Source: Lachnospiraceae bacterium (GTDB lineage Bacteria; Bacillota_A; Clostridia; Lachnospirales; Lachnospiraceae). From it: a stretch of DNA of 20,090 nucleotides. Under the pieces are notes generated by a model. The model was not told where the DNA came from, did no database searches, and was given only the letters and a program-made list of their open reading frames with translations. Every line of letters starts with the position of its first letter. Position 1 is the first letter of the stretch. The position numbers were made by a program, and so were the translations under genes. The DNA lies in assembly GCA_017613595.1 (NCBI GenBank), contig JAGADM010000106.1, positions 1-20,090 on the forward strand. The letters are read 5' to 3'. Of this stretch, positions 1 through 7,269 are shown one piece after another.

Positions 1-953
1 AGTACGTTGTTGATCTGGTTCGGGAAATCGCTGCGGCCGGTTCCGACTACTGCTGCGCCTGCAGCCTTAGCTTCGTCGGGCATGATCTCGGGAGTCGGGT
101 TAGCCATCGGGAAAAGGATCGGATCCTTTGCCATGCTCTTAACCATCTCAGGGGTTACACAGCCGGGAGCGGATACACCGATGAATACGTCAGCGCCCTT
201 GATAACGTCCTCAAGGCTGCCCTTGCGCATCTGCTGGTTGGTCATCTCGGCGATGATCTCCTTCTCTGCGTTCAGACCGTCACGGCCCTTATAGATAGCG
301 CCCTTACGGTCGCACATAACAACATCCTTAAGACCCATCGAGATGAGGAGCTTGATGATGGCGATACCTGCTGCGCCTGCACCGCTCGTTACAACGCGGA
401 TCTCATCGATCTTCTTATTAACAACCTTCAATGCGTTGAGCATTGCGGCAAGACATACGACTGCGGTACCGTGCTGGTCATCATGGAAGATCGGGATATC
501 GCAGCACTCTTTGAGCTTTCTCTCGATTTCGAAACAACGGGGAGCGGAAATATCCTCAAGGTTTACGCCGCCGAAAGAACCTGCAAGAAGTCTAACGGTA
601 TTAACGATATCGTCAACCTCTTTGCTGCGGATGCAGAGCGGGATGGCGTCTACATCGCCGAAAGCCTTAAAGAGGGCGCATTTGCCTTCCATAACGGGCA
701 TGCCGGCTTCGGGACCGATATCGCCGAGACCGAGTACCGCGGTACCGTCGGTAACAACCGCTACCAGATTGGAACGGCGGGTAAGGTCGTAGCTCAGGTC
801 TACGTTCTTCTGGATTTCAAGACAGGGCTGTGCAACACCGGGGGTGTATGCAAGAGACAGGTCCTCTTTCGTTTCCAGGGGAGCACGAACAACCATCTCT
901 ACCTTGCCTTTCCACTCATAATGCTTCTTCAGGGATTCTTCTGCGTAATTCAT
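1..953 (-). CDS. NAD(P)-dependent malic enzyme, 3' end cut by window
   Basis: Oxidative decarboxylation of malate to pyruvate and CO2 in the cytoplasm, or the reverse. The first 317 codons are present and the end lies beyond the left edge. The start ATG at 951-953 is preceded by AAAGGA at a good distance. Visible family signatures are YTPGVAQPC near residue 40, the stretch VTDGTAVLGLGDIGPEA, the malic enzyme motif DDQHGTA, and a Rossmann GAGAAG loop for the dinucleotide. The pattern is that of the short bacterial malic enzymes (about 390-410 residues); whether a phosphotransacetylase domain follows cannot be seen. It lies 68 bp behind fumarase on the same strand with no clear terminator between, so cotranscription with fumarase is likely. 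NAD versus NADP preference is not decided. Confidence 0.95.
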   Translation of the reverse strand, partial: MNYAEESLKKHYEWKGKVEMVVRAPLETKEDLSLAYTPGVAQPCLEIQKNVDLSYDLTRRSNLVAVVTDGTAVLGLGDIGPEAGMPVMEGKCALFKAFGDVDAIPLCIRSKEVDDIVNTVRLLAGSFGGVNLEDISAPRCFEIERKLKECCDIPIFHDDQHGTAVVCLAAMLNALKVVNKKIDEIRVVTSGAGAAGIAIIKLLISMGLKDVVMCDRKGAIYKGRDGLNAEKEIIAEMTNQQMRKGSLEDVIKGADVFIGVSAPGCVTPEMVKSMAKDPILFPMANPTPEIMPDEAKAAGAAVVGTGRSDFPNQINNV

Positions 954-972
954 AGTATTTATCCTTTCTTTT

Positions 973-989
973 AAGCAAGCATCTTGCTT
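973..989 (-). promoter_or_regulatory. small hairpin in front of malic enzyme
   Basis: A perfect 7-bp inverted repeat (AAGCAAG, loop of 3, CTTGCTT) lies between fumarase and malic enzyme, just upstream of the malic enzyme ribosome binding site. On the minus strand it is followed by AAAAG, not a T-run, so it is not a normal terminator. It could be an RNA processing or stability element within a fumarase-malic enzyme message. Confidence 0.3.
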
Positions 990-1021
990 TAGTTTACTTA
1001 TTGATTGTGAATGAACCGTGT

Positions 1022-2398
1022 TCAAATCATGTTCTCGGGATGAAAAACACGGTCGAACTCATCCGCGCTCAAAAAACCGAGGCGGACACACGCTTCTTTT
1101 AAGGAGATATTCTCCTTGTAAGCGAGTTTCGCGGTCTTGGCGGCATTCTCATAACCGATGTACGGGTTGAGCGCCGTTACAAGCATCAGCGAATTATAAA
1201 GATTGTCATGCATCTTCTCGCGGTTCGCGGTGATGCCGGTCACGCAGTTCTTCTCGAAGGAAATCATCGCCTCACTGAGAAGTCTTACGGACTGCAGGAA
1301 ATTATAAGCGATCACGGGCATGAACACATTCAGTTCGAAGTTGCCCTGGCTGGCCGCCATTCCGATCGCGGTGTCGTTTCCGATGACCTGTACGGCTACC
1401 ATCGTAACGGCTTCGCACTGGGTCGGATTGACCTTACCCGGCATGATTGAGGACCCCGGCTCATTCTCGGGAATGCGGATCTCTCCGAGACCGTCTCTCG
1501 GTCCGCTCGCGAGCCACCGTACATCGTTCGCAATCTTTAAGAGATCGGCCGCGAGCGCCTTTACGGCACCGTGTACGGCTACCATTTCATCCTTTGAGGT
1601 GAGGGCGTGGAACTTATTCTCCGCGGTCACAAACGTCGTCCCAGCAATCCGGCTCACTTCCTTCGCAACCTCTTCGGCAAAGCCCTTCGGCGCGTTCAGT
1701 CCGGTTCCGACTGCCGTTCCGCCGAGCGCCAGTGTCTTCAACGCAGGCATCAGCATCTCAAGCATCGCGCGGTCGCGTTCGAGGCTCGTTCTCCAGCCGC
1801 TGATCTCCTGGGAAAATGCGATCGGCACCGCATCCTGCAGGTGTGTCCGTCCGCTCTTCACAATGCCTTCGTTCTCGGCTTCAAGCCTCTTGAACGTTGC
1901 GGTCAGCGTGTCGATTGCCGGGAACAGACGCGTCTCAATCTCGGTTACCGCCGCGATGTGCATCGCCGTCGGGAACGTGTCGTTACTCGACTGGGACATG
2001 TTGACGTCGTCGTTCGGATGAAGAATCTTCGCCCCGGCAATCTCGTTGCCGCGGTTGGCGATTACTTCGTTGACATTCATATTCGATTGTGTGCCGCTTC
2101 CGGTCTGCCATACGACAAGCGGAAAATGTCCCGCCAGCTTTCCGGCAAGGATCTCATCGCATGTCTTCGCGATGGCGTCGCATTTGCCTTCGGTCATGCG
2201 CGCGGGCTGCAGCGTCTTATTGGCTGCGGCCGCCGCTTTCTTCAATACGGCAAATGCCTGGATGATCTCGGCGGGCATCGTCTCAATCCCCGCTCCGATC
2301 AGGAAGTTTCTGCGGCTTCTCTCGGTCTGTGCGCCCCAGTAGCAATCCGCAGGTACCTGCATCTCGCCCATGGAGTCGTGTTCGATTCGGAATTCCAT
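1022..2398 (-). CDS. fumC: class II fumarate hydratase (fumarase C)
   Basis: Reversible hydration of fumarate to L-malate, cytoplasmic homotetramer. The product is 458 residues, close to the usual 460-470. Recognised motifs are TGSGTQSNMNVNEV, SGRTHLQDAVPI, and the superfamily signature GSSIMPGKVNPTQ whose loop carries the catalytic serine. The reading frame is open to 2461, but the ATG at 2396-2398 (protein MEFRIEHDSMGEMQ) was chosen because GGGAGG precedes it by 5 nt and family homology begins there. The gene sits between a malate/lactate dehydrogenase-family gene and malic enzyme on the same strand, which points to a C4-dicarboxylate branch (malate-fumarate) in a fermentative metabolism. 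No clear promoter was found in the 141-bp gap upstream, which holds a terminator-like hairpin. Confidence 0.96.
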   Translation of the reverse strand: MEFRIEHDSMGEMQVPADCYWGAQTERSRRNFLIGAGIETMPAEIIQAFAVLKKAAAAANKTLQPARMTEGKCDAIAKTCDEILAGKLAGHFPLVVWQTGSGTQSNMNVNEVIANRGNEIAGAKILHPNDDVNMSQSSNDTFPTAMHIAAVTEIETRLFPAIDTLTATFKRLEAENEGIVKSGRTHLQDAVPIAFSQEISGWRTSLERDRAMLEMLMPALKTLALGGTAVGTGLNAPKGFAEEVAKEVSRIAGTTFVTAENKFHALTSKDEMVAVHGAVKALAADLLKIANDVRWLASGPRDGLGEIRIPENEPGSSIMPGKVNPTQCEAVTMVAVQVIGNDTAIGMAASQGNFELNVFMPVIAYNFLQSVRLLSEAMISFEKNCVTGITANREKMHDNLYNSLMLVTALNPYIGYENAAKTAKLAYKENISLKEACVRLGFLSADEFDRVFHPENMI

Positions 2399-2463
2399 AC
2401 TTCCTCCCGCCGCGCGGTAATCCGCATCGGCATGCACCGTTTTACAGGTGCCCTTAAACAATC

Positions 2464-2488
2464 AAAAGGAGGCGGCCGCGCCGTCTCC
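2464..2488 (-). terminator. terminator after the malate/lactate dehydrogenase gene
   Basis: On the minus strand a 9-bp GC-rich stem with one mismatch and a 3-nt loop (2468-2488) is followed by TTTT (2464-2467) and then GATTGTTT. It is a plausible intrinsic terminator, perhaps partial, because fumarase starts 66 bp further on without an obvious promoter of its own. Confidence 0.6.
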
Positions 2489-2500
2489 TCGCTGATACAG

Positions 2501-2524
2501 GGAAGCGTGACAGCGCACGCTTCC
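2501..2524. repeat. perfect 9-bp inverted repeat
   Basis: GGAAGCGTG, a 6-nt loop, then CACGCTTCC. It lies 15 bp downstream of the dehydrogenase stop codon and just before the terminator-like hairpin at 2464-2488. No T-run follows on either strand, so it is more likely a 3'-end stabilising or tandem terminator element than a terminator alone. Confidence 0.5.
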
Positions 2525-2539
2525 GATTATTCGAATCCA

Positions 2540-3484
2540 TTAGGCGAGATCGATGTTGCGGATAACTTCTTTCAGGTTGTCCGCGCTCTTACGAAGGAGA
2601 GCAATCTCCTCGTCATTAAGAGGCGTCTCTACATTTCCTACAATACCGTTCTTGCCGACGATAGCAAGTGTCGAGAGACATACATCGTCGATGCCGTACT
2701 CGCCGTGCATCATGGTGGAAACCGTCATGGTCGTATCCATTCCGGAGATGATCGTACGAACGATAAATGCAACGGAAACGGCAATTGCGTAGTAGGTAGC
2801 ACCCTTGCGGCTGATAACGATTCCGCCGGACTTCTTAACGTAGTCCTCAACCTCTTCGCGGTTCAGCTTCGGGAACTCCTTAACGGAATTGTGGATGCGC
2901 TCTTTATAGTCATCAATCGGAACGTTCGAGATGTTTGCAAGAGACCAGGTAACGAAAGAGGAATCACCGTGCTCACCGAATACATATGCATGAACATTGC
3001 TCTGGCTGATATCGTAAATCTCGGCAAGTCTTGCACGAAGACGGGAAGTGTCGAGAATCGTACCGGAACCGATGATCTGATTCTCCGGAATGCCGGAGAA
3101 CTTGTGGAATGCATAGGTCATTACGTCAACAGGATTGCTTACGATGATGTATACGGCCTTCGGCGCGTACTTCGTGATCTTGGAAGCAATATCCTTCATG
3201 ATGTTTACATTGGTCTGAGCAAGCTCAAGTCTGGACTGGCCTGCGCGTCTCGGAATACCGGACGTGATGATAACGATGTCGGAATCCTTAGCGTCCGCAT
3301 AGTCACCTGCGATGATGGACATGGAACCGAAGAACGGGCTTCCCTGAAGGATATCCATTGCTTCGCCCTTGGCCTTCTCCTCATTTACATCGATCAGAAC
3401 GATGTCCGAAGAAGTACCGGTAGTTGCCAACGTAAATGCGATTGTCGAGCCGACGCTTCCTGCGCCGATGATGGTTACTTTCAT
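2540..3484 (-). CDS. lactate/malate dehydrogenase family, predicted malate-type specificity
   Basis: NAD-dependent 2-hydroxyacid dehydrogenase of 314 residues, full length for the LDH/MDH family. The Rossmann motif GAGSVG is at 7-12 and Asp32 at the end of strand beta-2 predicts NAD over NADP. Catalytic residues are present: Arg85 (family Arg109), Asn117 in SNPVDV, Asp145 and Arg148 in DTSRLR, His172 in GEHGDS. Overall style (GEHGDS, RKGATYYAIA) is that of L-lactate dehydrogenases, and automatic annotation would say ldh. However the specificity position (family 102) is Arg79 in GIPRRAGQSR, where lactate enzymes have Gln; Arg there is the malate dehydrogenase residue. With fumarase and malic enzyme following on the same strand, oxaloacetate/malate is the likelier substrate. 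The ATG is preceded by AGGAG at 6 nt, and a strong promoter lies upstream. Confidence 0.92.
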   Translation of the reverse strand: MKVTIIGAGSVGSTIAFTLATTGTSSDIVLIDVNEEKAKGEAMDILQGSPFFGSMSIIAGDYADAKDSDIVIITSGIPRRAGQSRLELAQTNVNIMKDIASKITKYAPKAVYIIVSNPVDVMTYAFHKFSGIPENQIIGSGTILDTSRLRARLAEIYDISQSNVHAYVFGEHGDSSFVTWSLANISNVPIDDYKERIHNSVKEFPKLNREEVEDYVKKSGGIVISRKGATYYAIAVSVAFIVRTIISGMDTTMTVSTMMHGEYGIDDVCLSTLAIVGKNGIVGNVETPLNDEEIALLRKSADNLKEVIRNIDLA

Positions 3485-3565
3485 AGTCTACTCCTAGATG
3501 CTTGATACAGTGTCTGTGTGTGAGTGAACGGCTGTCCTTTTTATGGGAAGGGTCCAGCCAAAAAA

Positions 3566-3594
3566 ATTATACCAAATCGCATTTTTCGATGCAA
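3566..3594 (-). promoter_or_regulatory. sigma-A promoter of the dehydrogenase gene
   Basis: On the minus strand TTGCAT (3589-3594), a 17-bp spacer and TATAAT (3566-3571), with TG two bases before the -10. It predicts a leader of about 75 nt, whose 5' end can fold through GGCTG/CAGCC. Confidence 0.8.
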
Positions 3595-3667
3595 TCTTGC
3601 AAAATGACAAAAAATGGCTCGTATTCCAGTGTGTAATTATTCATTTTCACTATTTTTTCACAAATGC

Positions 3668-3718
3668 AAAAAAACAGTTGACAGCCCATTCCGGTCTCTG
3701 CCCCATTACGGGCACTGT
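3668..3718 (-). terminator. possible terminator of the PIG-L lipoprotein gene
   Basis: Just downstream of the stop codon at 3725 the minus strand can form a bulged stem (for example 3710-3718 with 3681-3687), and a run of seven T (3668-3674) follows a few bases later. The stem is imperfect and alternative pairings exist. Confidence 0.4.
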
Positions 3719-3724
3719 ATTATC

Positions 3725-6094
3725 TTACAGATAATCGTCATCGGAGTCTTCTCTGACGCTTCTCCGGGCCTCGGCCTTCCGCTCGCGTTCGGCACGCTCC
3801 ATACGCATTGCGCGCATCTTCGCGCGGCGCAGCTTCTCCTTGCGCTGACGCTGTGTCACGATCAGCCGGATGATCATATATGCTACGATCAGGACAAATA
3901 CGATCGCTACGAGAATCTTCCACAGCTTGCCGCCCTTGTTGGCCTCGGCTTCGATGGCTTCGGTACGCTCCTGCGCCTTCTTCATCTCGTCCTGCTTCTT
4001 CTCTTCGGCTTTGCGCTCCTCTTCCTCACGGGCAAGACGCTCCTGCTCCTCGCGTTCAAGGCGCTCGCGCTCTTCACGCTCCAGGCGTTCCTGCTCCTCG
4101 CGGGCAAGGCGTTCCTGCTCTTCCTTCTCGCCGTAGGAAACAAGGTTTTCAAACATGTGTCCCGTTCCGGTATCGGCTCCGACCTTGGTCATCGCGAGAC
4201 CGAACGCGGCACAGTCGTATTCATAATCATCCGAAACCTTGAAGCTCGTCCACTGCTGCGTAACATGCTTCTTGTACGCGGATTTCAGAACGTCGAGAAG
4301 CGTACGTCCTCCGAACTCTTCTCTCGCGGAACGGAGGTCAAGACGGATCTTGTTCTCGGACCAGAGATGGATGTACATCTTCTGTACTTCCCATGTACCG
4401 TACTTCTCAACGGATTCCGGACGGAAATTCGGATCGGCGGCATTGTAAACCGCGTCATTTACCGCATTATAGAGAAGGATGTGGCCGCCGTGTCCGTATT
4501 CGCCGTTCTTGTCATGCGTTACGACGATGAGCGGCTTGAAGCGGCGTACGTTCTCCGTAGTGCTCGTCAGGACTTTTTCGTAATCGTAAATCTTAAGCGC
4601 TGCCTGAAGGTTGGCAGCGTATTTGTCGATATAATCCATGTTGACGGGATAGGTGTGAAGACCCATCTCCCACAGGCCGTCGAGTTTCTCGTGCTCACGG
4701 CGCTTGTCGGTCGTCCAGAACTCGCACAGATATACAACCTGCACGCGGTATTTCTCAACGCCCGCGTAAAGGGCGATCACGCCGCCGAGGAACAGTACTT
4801 CATCGTCCGCGTGGGTGGAAAATACAAGGATGTCGGCTTCCTTCAACGGAGGCTCCCAAACCTGAACGTTAGCGGGAAGAACGCCCTCGGTATAAGCATA
4901 TACGTCGCTCAGGCTGACCTTATCCGAAACCGTGATCGTACATTCCTTAACGGGTGTGTCAAATGCGACATAATCATGAAGGAAACCGTTCGTGCCGCAG
5001 GTCATCTCCTGCTCACCGTATTCCACTTTGTAGGTAACGACGGGGCTTCCCCAGATCAGGTAGATACCGCCCATCTCCGTTTCGGAGGAGATCGTAATAC
5101 GGTCGCCCGAGGAATAGGAAACCATCGTACTGATATTCTTATCCAGAAGATTTCCGGAACCGCTTCCGTTGCTGTTCTTTACGGTAACCTTTACCGCCTC
5201 AGCCGGAGTCTTTACTTCGGTCTTATTGTCGTCCGGATTCGGGGTATTGCTCTGATTATTGTCATTATTATCGGAATTAATAGGTTCTACACTTGTAGAA
5301 GGAGTGCCGTCCTCATTGAGGCGGTTGGCGTTGCCTGCCGTATTCTCAATCTTAACCGTGTAGCTGAGGGAACCGAGGTAGTTGCCGTTCTCGTCAAAAT
5401 CCTCATCGGATGTATAGATATAAGCGGTAACCGTCATCGGGCTGTAAACTTTGTCAATCTGCTCGCCTGCGGTAAACTTCAGCGAGGAAAGGATCGTATT
5501 CGCGTTATTGTCCTCGGGAACGAGGTGGTAGTACCATTTTCCTCTCTCCTGATGAATATCATCATAGAGATAGTTCTCGATGTAGGCGCTGTAATCGGTC
5601 TCGTCGCCGGCTTTCATGAGCATACGGTCGATCTTCAGGCCGTCGGTTGTCTCAAACTGCACGCGGTAGCAGATCTTACACTGCTCGTTATTCGAGAACT
5701 TATTCCACTCGTCTCTCCAGAGGTCCTGGAAATAGCGGTCGTTGTTCGGAATCTCCTGCTTCGTCGAAGCGATACACTCGAAACTCGTGATATCCTTTCC
5801 CTTAACCCACTCCGAGGAATAGGTCTCGTCGTATTTTCTGCGAAGCTTCTCGGTCTTGATGTTCTTATAAAGAGACATCTCCGTTACGCCTACCGCCGGT
5901 CTCGGCGTAGGTGTGGGTGAAGGCGTAGGGGATGGGCTCGGCGTCGGTGTGTTGGTGGGTGCCTCCGTCGGAGCCGGTGTGTCCGTTACGGTAAGGGTCG
6001 GCTCGATATCCGGGTTCTTCTTTCCGCATCCTGACAGCATGCATGCTACCAGTCCGATTGCCGCTATTCTTAATGCTGTTTTTCTGAATTTCAT
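3725..6094 (-). CDS. PIG-L family deacetylase lipoprotein with coiled coil and C-terminal membrane segment
   Basis: A 789-residue surface protein. The order is: signal peptide with lipobox LSGC (Cys23); Thr/Pro-rich spacer about 29-65; a region of unknown fold; a beta-rich stretch about 295-405 that looks like an F5/8C (discoidin) carbohydrate-binding domain; a PIG-L/LmbE domain with HADDE at 428-432 and GEYGHGGH at 531-538, the expected zinc-binding and catalytic motifs; a charged coiled coil from about 656; a membrane helix about 724-746; and a basic tail. PIG-L enzymes remove N-acetyl groups from sugars such as N-acetylglucosamine derivatives, so a cell-surface glycan is the likely but unproven substrate. 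The start at 6092-6094 was chosen over the ATG 24 bp upstream because AAGGAG lies 9 nt before it and it begins the signal peptide. It has its own promoter and is probably monocistronic. Confidence 0.88.
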   Translation of the reverse strand: MKFRKTALRIAAIGLVACMLSGCGKKNPDIEPTLTVTDTPAPTEAPTNTPTPSPSPTPSPTPTPRPAVGVTEMSLYKNIKTEKLRRKYDETYSSEWVKGKDITSFECIASTKQEIPNNDRYFQDLWRDEWNKFSNNEQCKICYRVQFETTDGLKIDRMLMKAGDETDYSAYIENYLYDDIHQERGKWYYHLVPEDNNANTILSSLKFTAGEQIDKVYSPMTVTAYIYTSDEDFDENGNYLGSLSYTVKIENTAGNANRLNEDGTPSTSVEPINSDNNDNNQSNTPNPDDNKTEVKTPAEAVKVTVKNSNGSGSGNLLDKNISTMVSYSSGDRITISSETEMGGIYLIWGSPVVTYKVEYGEQEMTCGTNGFLHDYVAFDTPVKECTITVSDKVSLSDVYAYTEGVLPANVQVWEPPLKEADILVFSTHADDEVLFLGGVIALYAGVEKYRVQVVYLCEFWTTDKRREHEKLDGLWEMGLHTYPVNMDYIDKYAANLQAALKIYDYEKVLTSTTENVRRFKPLIVVTHDKNGEYGHGGHILLYNAVNDAVYNAADPNFRPESVEKYGTWEVQKMYIHLWSENKIRLDLRSAREEFGGRTLLDVLKSAYKKHVTQQWTSFKVSDDYEYDCAAFGLAMTKVGADTGTGHMFENLVSYGEKEEQERLAREEQERLEREERERLEREEQERLAREEEERKAEEKKQDEMKKAQERTEAIEAEANKGGKLWKILVAIVFVLIVAYMIIRLIVTQRQRKEKLRRAKMRAMRMERAERERKAEARRSVREDSDDDYL
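4004..4123 (-). repeat. five 24-bp tandem repeats encoding a coiled coil
   Basis: Five in-frame copies of a 24-bp unit within the PIG-L lipoprotein gene, at 4004-4027, 4028-4051, 4052-4075, 4076-4099 and 4100-4123. They encode 8-residue units of the form EEQERLAR or EERERLER. Copy number could vary between strains by slippage. Confidence 0.85.
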
Positions 6095-6132
6095 ATTAAA
6101 TCGCTCCTTCAACTCCATACGAACTCAATTGT

Positions 6133-6161
6133 ATCATAGCACAATCCACGCGTGTTGACAA
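6133..6161 (-). promoter_or_regulatory. sigma-A promoter of the PIG-L lipoprotein gene
   Basis: On the minus strand TTGTCA (6156-6161), a 17-bp spacer, and TATGAT (6133-6138), about 39 bp before the chosen start codon. Confidence 0.8.
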
Positions 6162-6237
6162 GAAAGAGAAAAACGCCTGTCCGTTATGCAAGAAGAACTG
6201 CCGCCGTTTCCGGGAGCGGGACTGTTTGAAGACATAG

Positions 6238-6269
6238 AAAACCGCCGCATCGGTTTCCCGATACGGCGG
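6238..6269 (-). terminator. intrinsic terminator after the four-pass membrane protein gene
   Basis: On the minus strand a 12-bp stem with one G-T pair and a 4-nt loop (6242-6269) is followed by TTTT (6238-6241). It lies about 30 bp beyond the stop codon of the gene at 6300-7079. Confidence 0.85.
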
Positions 6270-6299
6270 CTTCTCACAAAAAAGGATTCATGAAAAATA

Positions 6300-7079
6300 T
6301 CATTCGCCTTCTGCCGGCGCTGTCCCCGTTTCCTTCTGGAACTTTGCTTCGCATGTCTTACATACTTCTGTGCAGCCATGCTCGATAGCAATATCTACAA
6401 TATTCTTGTTCTCTTCCGATGCAGCATCCTTACAGGAGAACTTCGTGCGATCCTTGATATGCTGGCAATCCTCATAGAGATGGAACTTCGTTCCGGTGGA
6501 AGTGATATATACATCGCCCTCAGGAAGAGCGCTGTCGGAGTAGGTTCCTTCCATTGCAGCCTTCTCTTCTGCGGAAATCGGGTTCCAGTCATGTCCGAAG
6601 AGCAATGCGATACCAAGTGCAACTGCGCCGACAATTCCGACAACCGTCTTGGTCGTCTTGTCCGCATTTTTATTCGTAAGAGTAAGAATAATAAGCGGCA
6701 GGAAAGCGGCAGCGGCAACGATCATGCCCATGTTGTTCCAGAGCCAGAACTTAACCTTGTTCTTCTCGGAAGCGGGATCGATCAGGTTCGCGGACTTCCA
6801 AAGCAGCGAGCCGCAGATTACGCAGATCAGATCAAGCACGATAGCGCCGATGATAAACCACAGATGATAGTTAAGGTTGAAGATGATCTTGTTGCCGACC
6901 ATCAGGATTGCAACAACCTCGAAAGCGATTGCAAGGATCCAAAGGATAACCGCACCGATTCTCTTGGGTGTCGCGCTGCCTGTTGCCTTAGCGGCAGGCA
7001 CATTAGATCCGCCGGCAGTCGTCGTAGTCTTTCTCTTTCTGGTCGACTCGGTCACGGAAACTGTTTTCTTCTCAGCCAT
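6300..7079 (-). CDS. four-pass membrane protein with Cys/His-rich C-terminal tail
   Basis: A 259-residue protein of unknown function. Residues 1-40 are basic and Ser/Thr/Ala-rich, followed by four predicted membrane helices at about 42-61, 73-93, 116-135 and 145-161. The soluble tail (about 187-247) begins VYITSTGTKFHLYEDC and contains His200, Cys205, His207, Cys236, Cys240 and Cys243. This resembles the small 'sG.kYH...C' metal-binding modules found appended to many Firmicutes proteins, so zinc binding is an inference. The ATG is preceded by AAGGAG at 10 nt. It has its own promoter and a strong terminator, so it is a single-gene unit, divergent from the DUF937 gene. Confidence 0.82.
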   Translation of the reverse strand: MAEKKTVSVTESTRKRKTTTTAGGSNVPAAKATGSATPKRIGAVILWILAIAFEVVAILMVGNKIIFNLNYHLWFIIGAIVLDLICVICGSLLWKSANLIDPASEKNKVKFWLWNNMGMIVAAAAFLPLIILTLTNKNADKTTKTVVGIVGAVALGIALLFGHDWNPISAEEKAAMEGTYSDSALPEGDVYITSTGTKFHLYEDCQHIKDRTKFSCKDAASEENKNIVDIAIEHGCTEVCKTCEAKFQKETGTAPAEGE

Positions 7080-7152
7080 TTTTCATACACTCCTTCATCT
7101 CTTAATTCGAAAACACTGACGGAAAATCCGCCATATCGTTGTTCACAGAACC

Positions 7153-7181
7153 ATTATATACTATATTTATTGCTTTTTCAA
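7153..7181 (-). promoter_or_regulatory. sigma-A promoter of the four-pass membrane protein gene
   Basis: On the minus strand TTGAAA (7176-7181), a 17-bp AT-rich spacer, and TATAAT (7153-7158). It is back to back with the promoter at 7201-7229, so the two genes share a 190-bp control region. Confidence 0.85.
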
Positions 7182-7200
7182 CGAAAAAGAATAGATTTTA

Positions 7201-7229
7201 TTGACTTTTTTACGGTTTGCGCCGATAAT
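7201..7229 (+). promoter_or_regulatory. sigma-A promoter of the DUF937 gene
   Basis: TTGACT (7201-7206), a 17-bp spacer, and GATAAT (7224-7229), 40 bp before the ATG. Confidence 0.75.
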
Positions 7230-7269
7230 AGAATCAGTTCATTAAAAACTTACAAAGGAGTTGATTTTT

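Noticed and set aside
1607..3505. 632-codon open frame on the plus strand
   Set aside because: It lies antisense to fumarase and the dehydrogenase, which have clear family matches; its translation is Arg/Cys/Val/Asp-rich without any motif and it runs across a terminator region.
3614..5920. 768-codon open frame on the plus strand
   Set aside because: It is the antisense shadow of the PIG-L lipoprotein gene; the translation is Leu/Phe low complexity and has no ribosome binding site.
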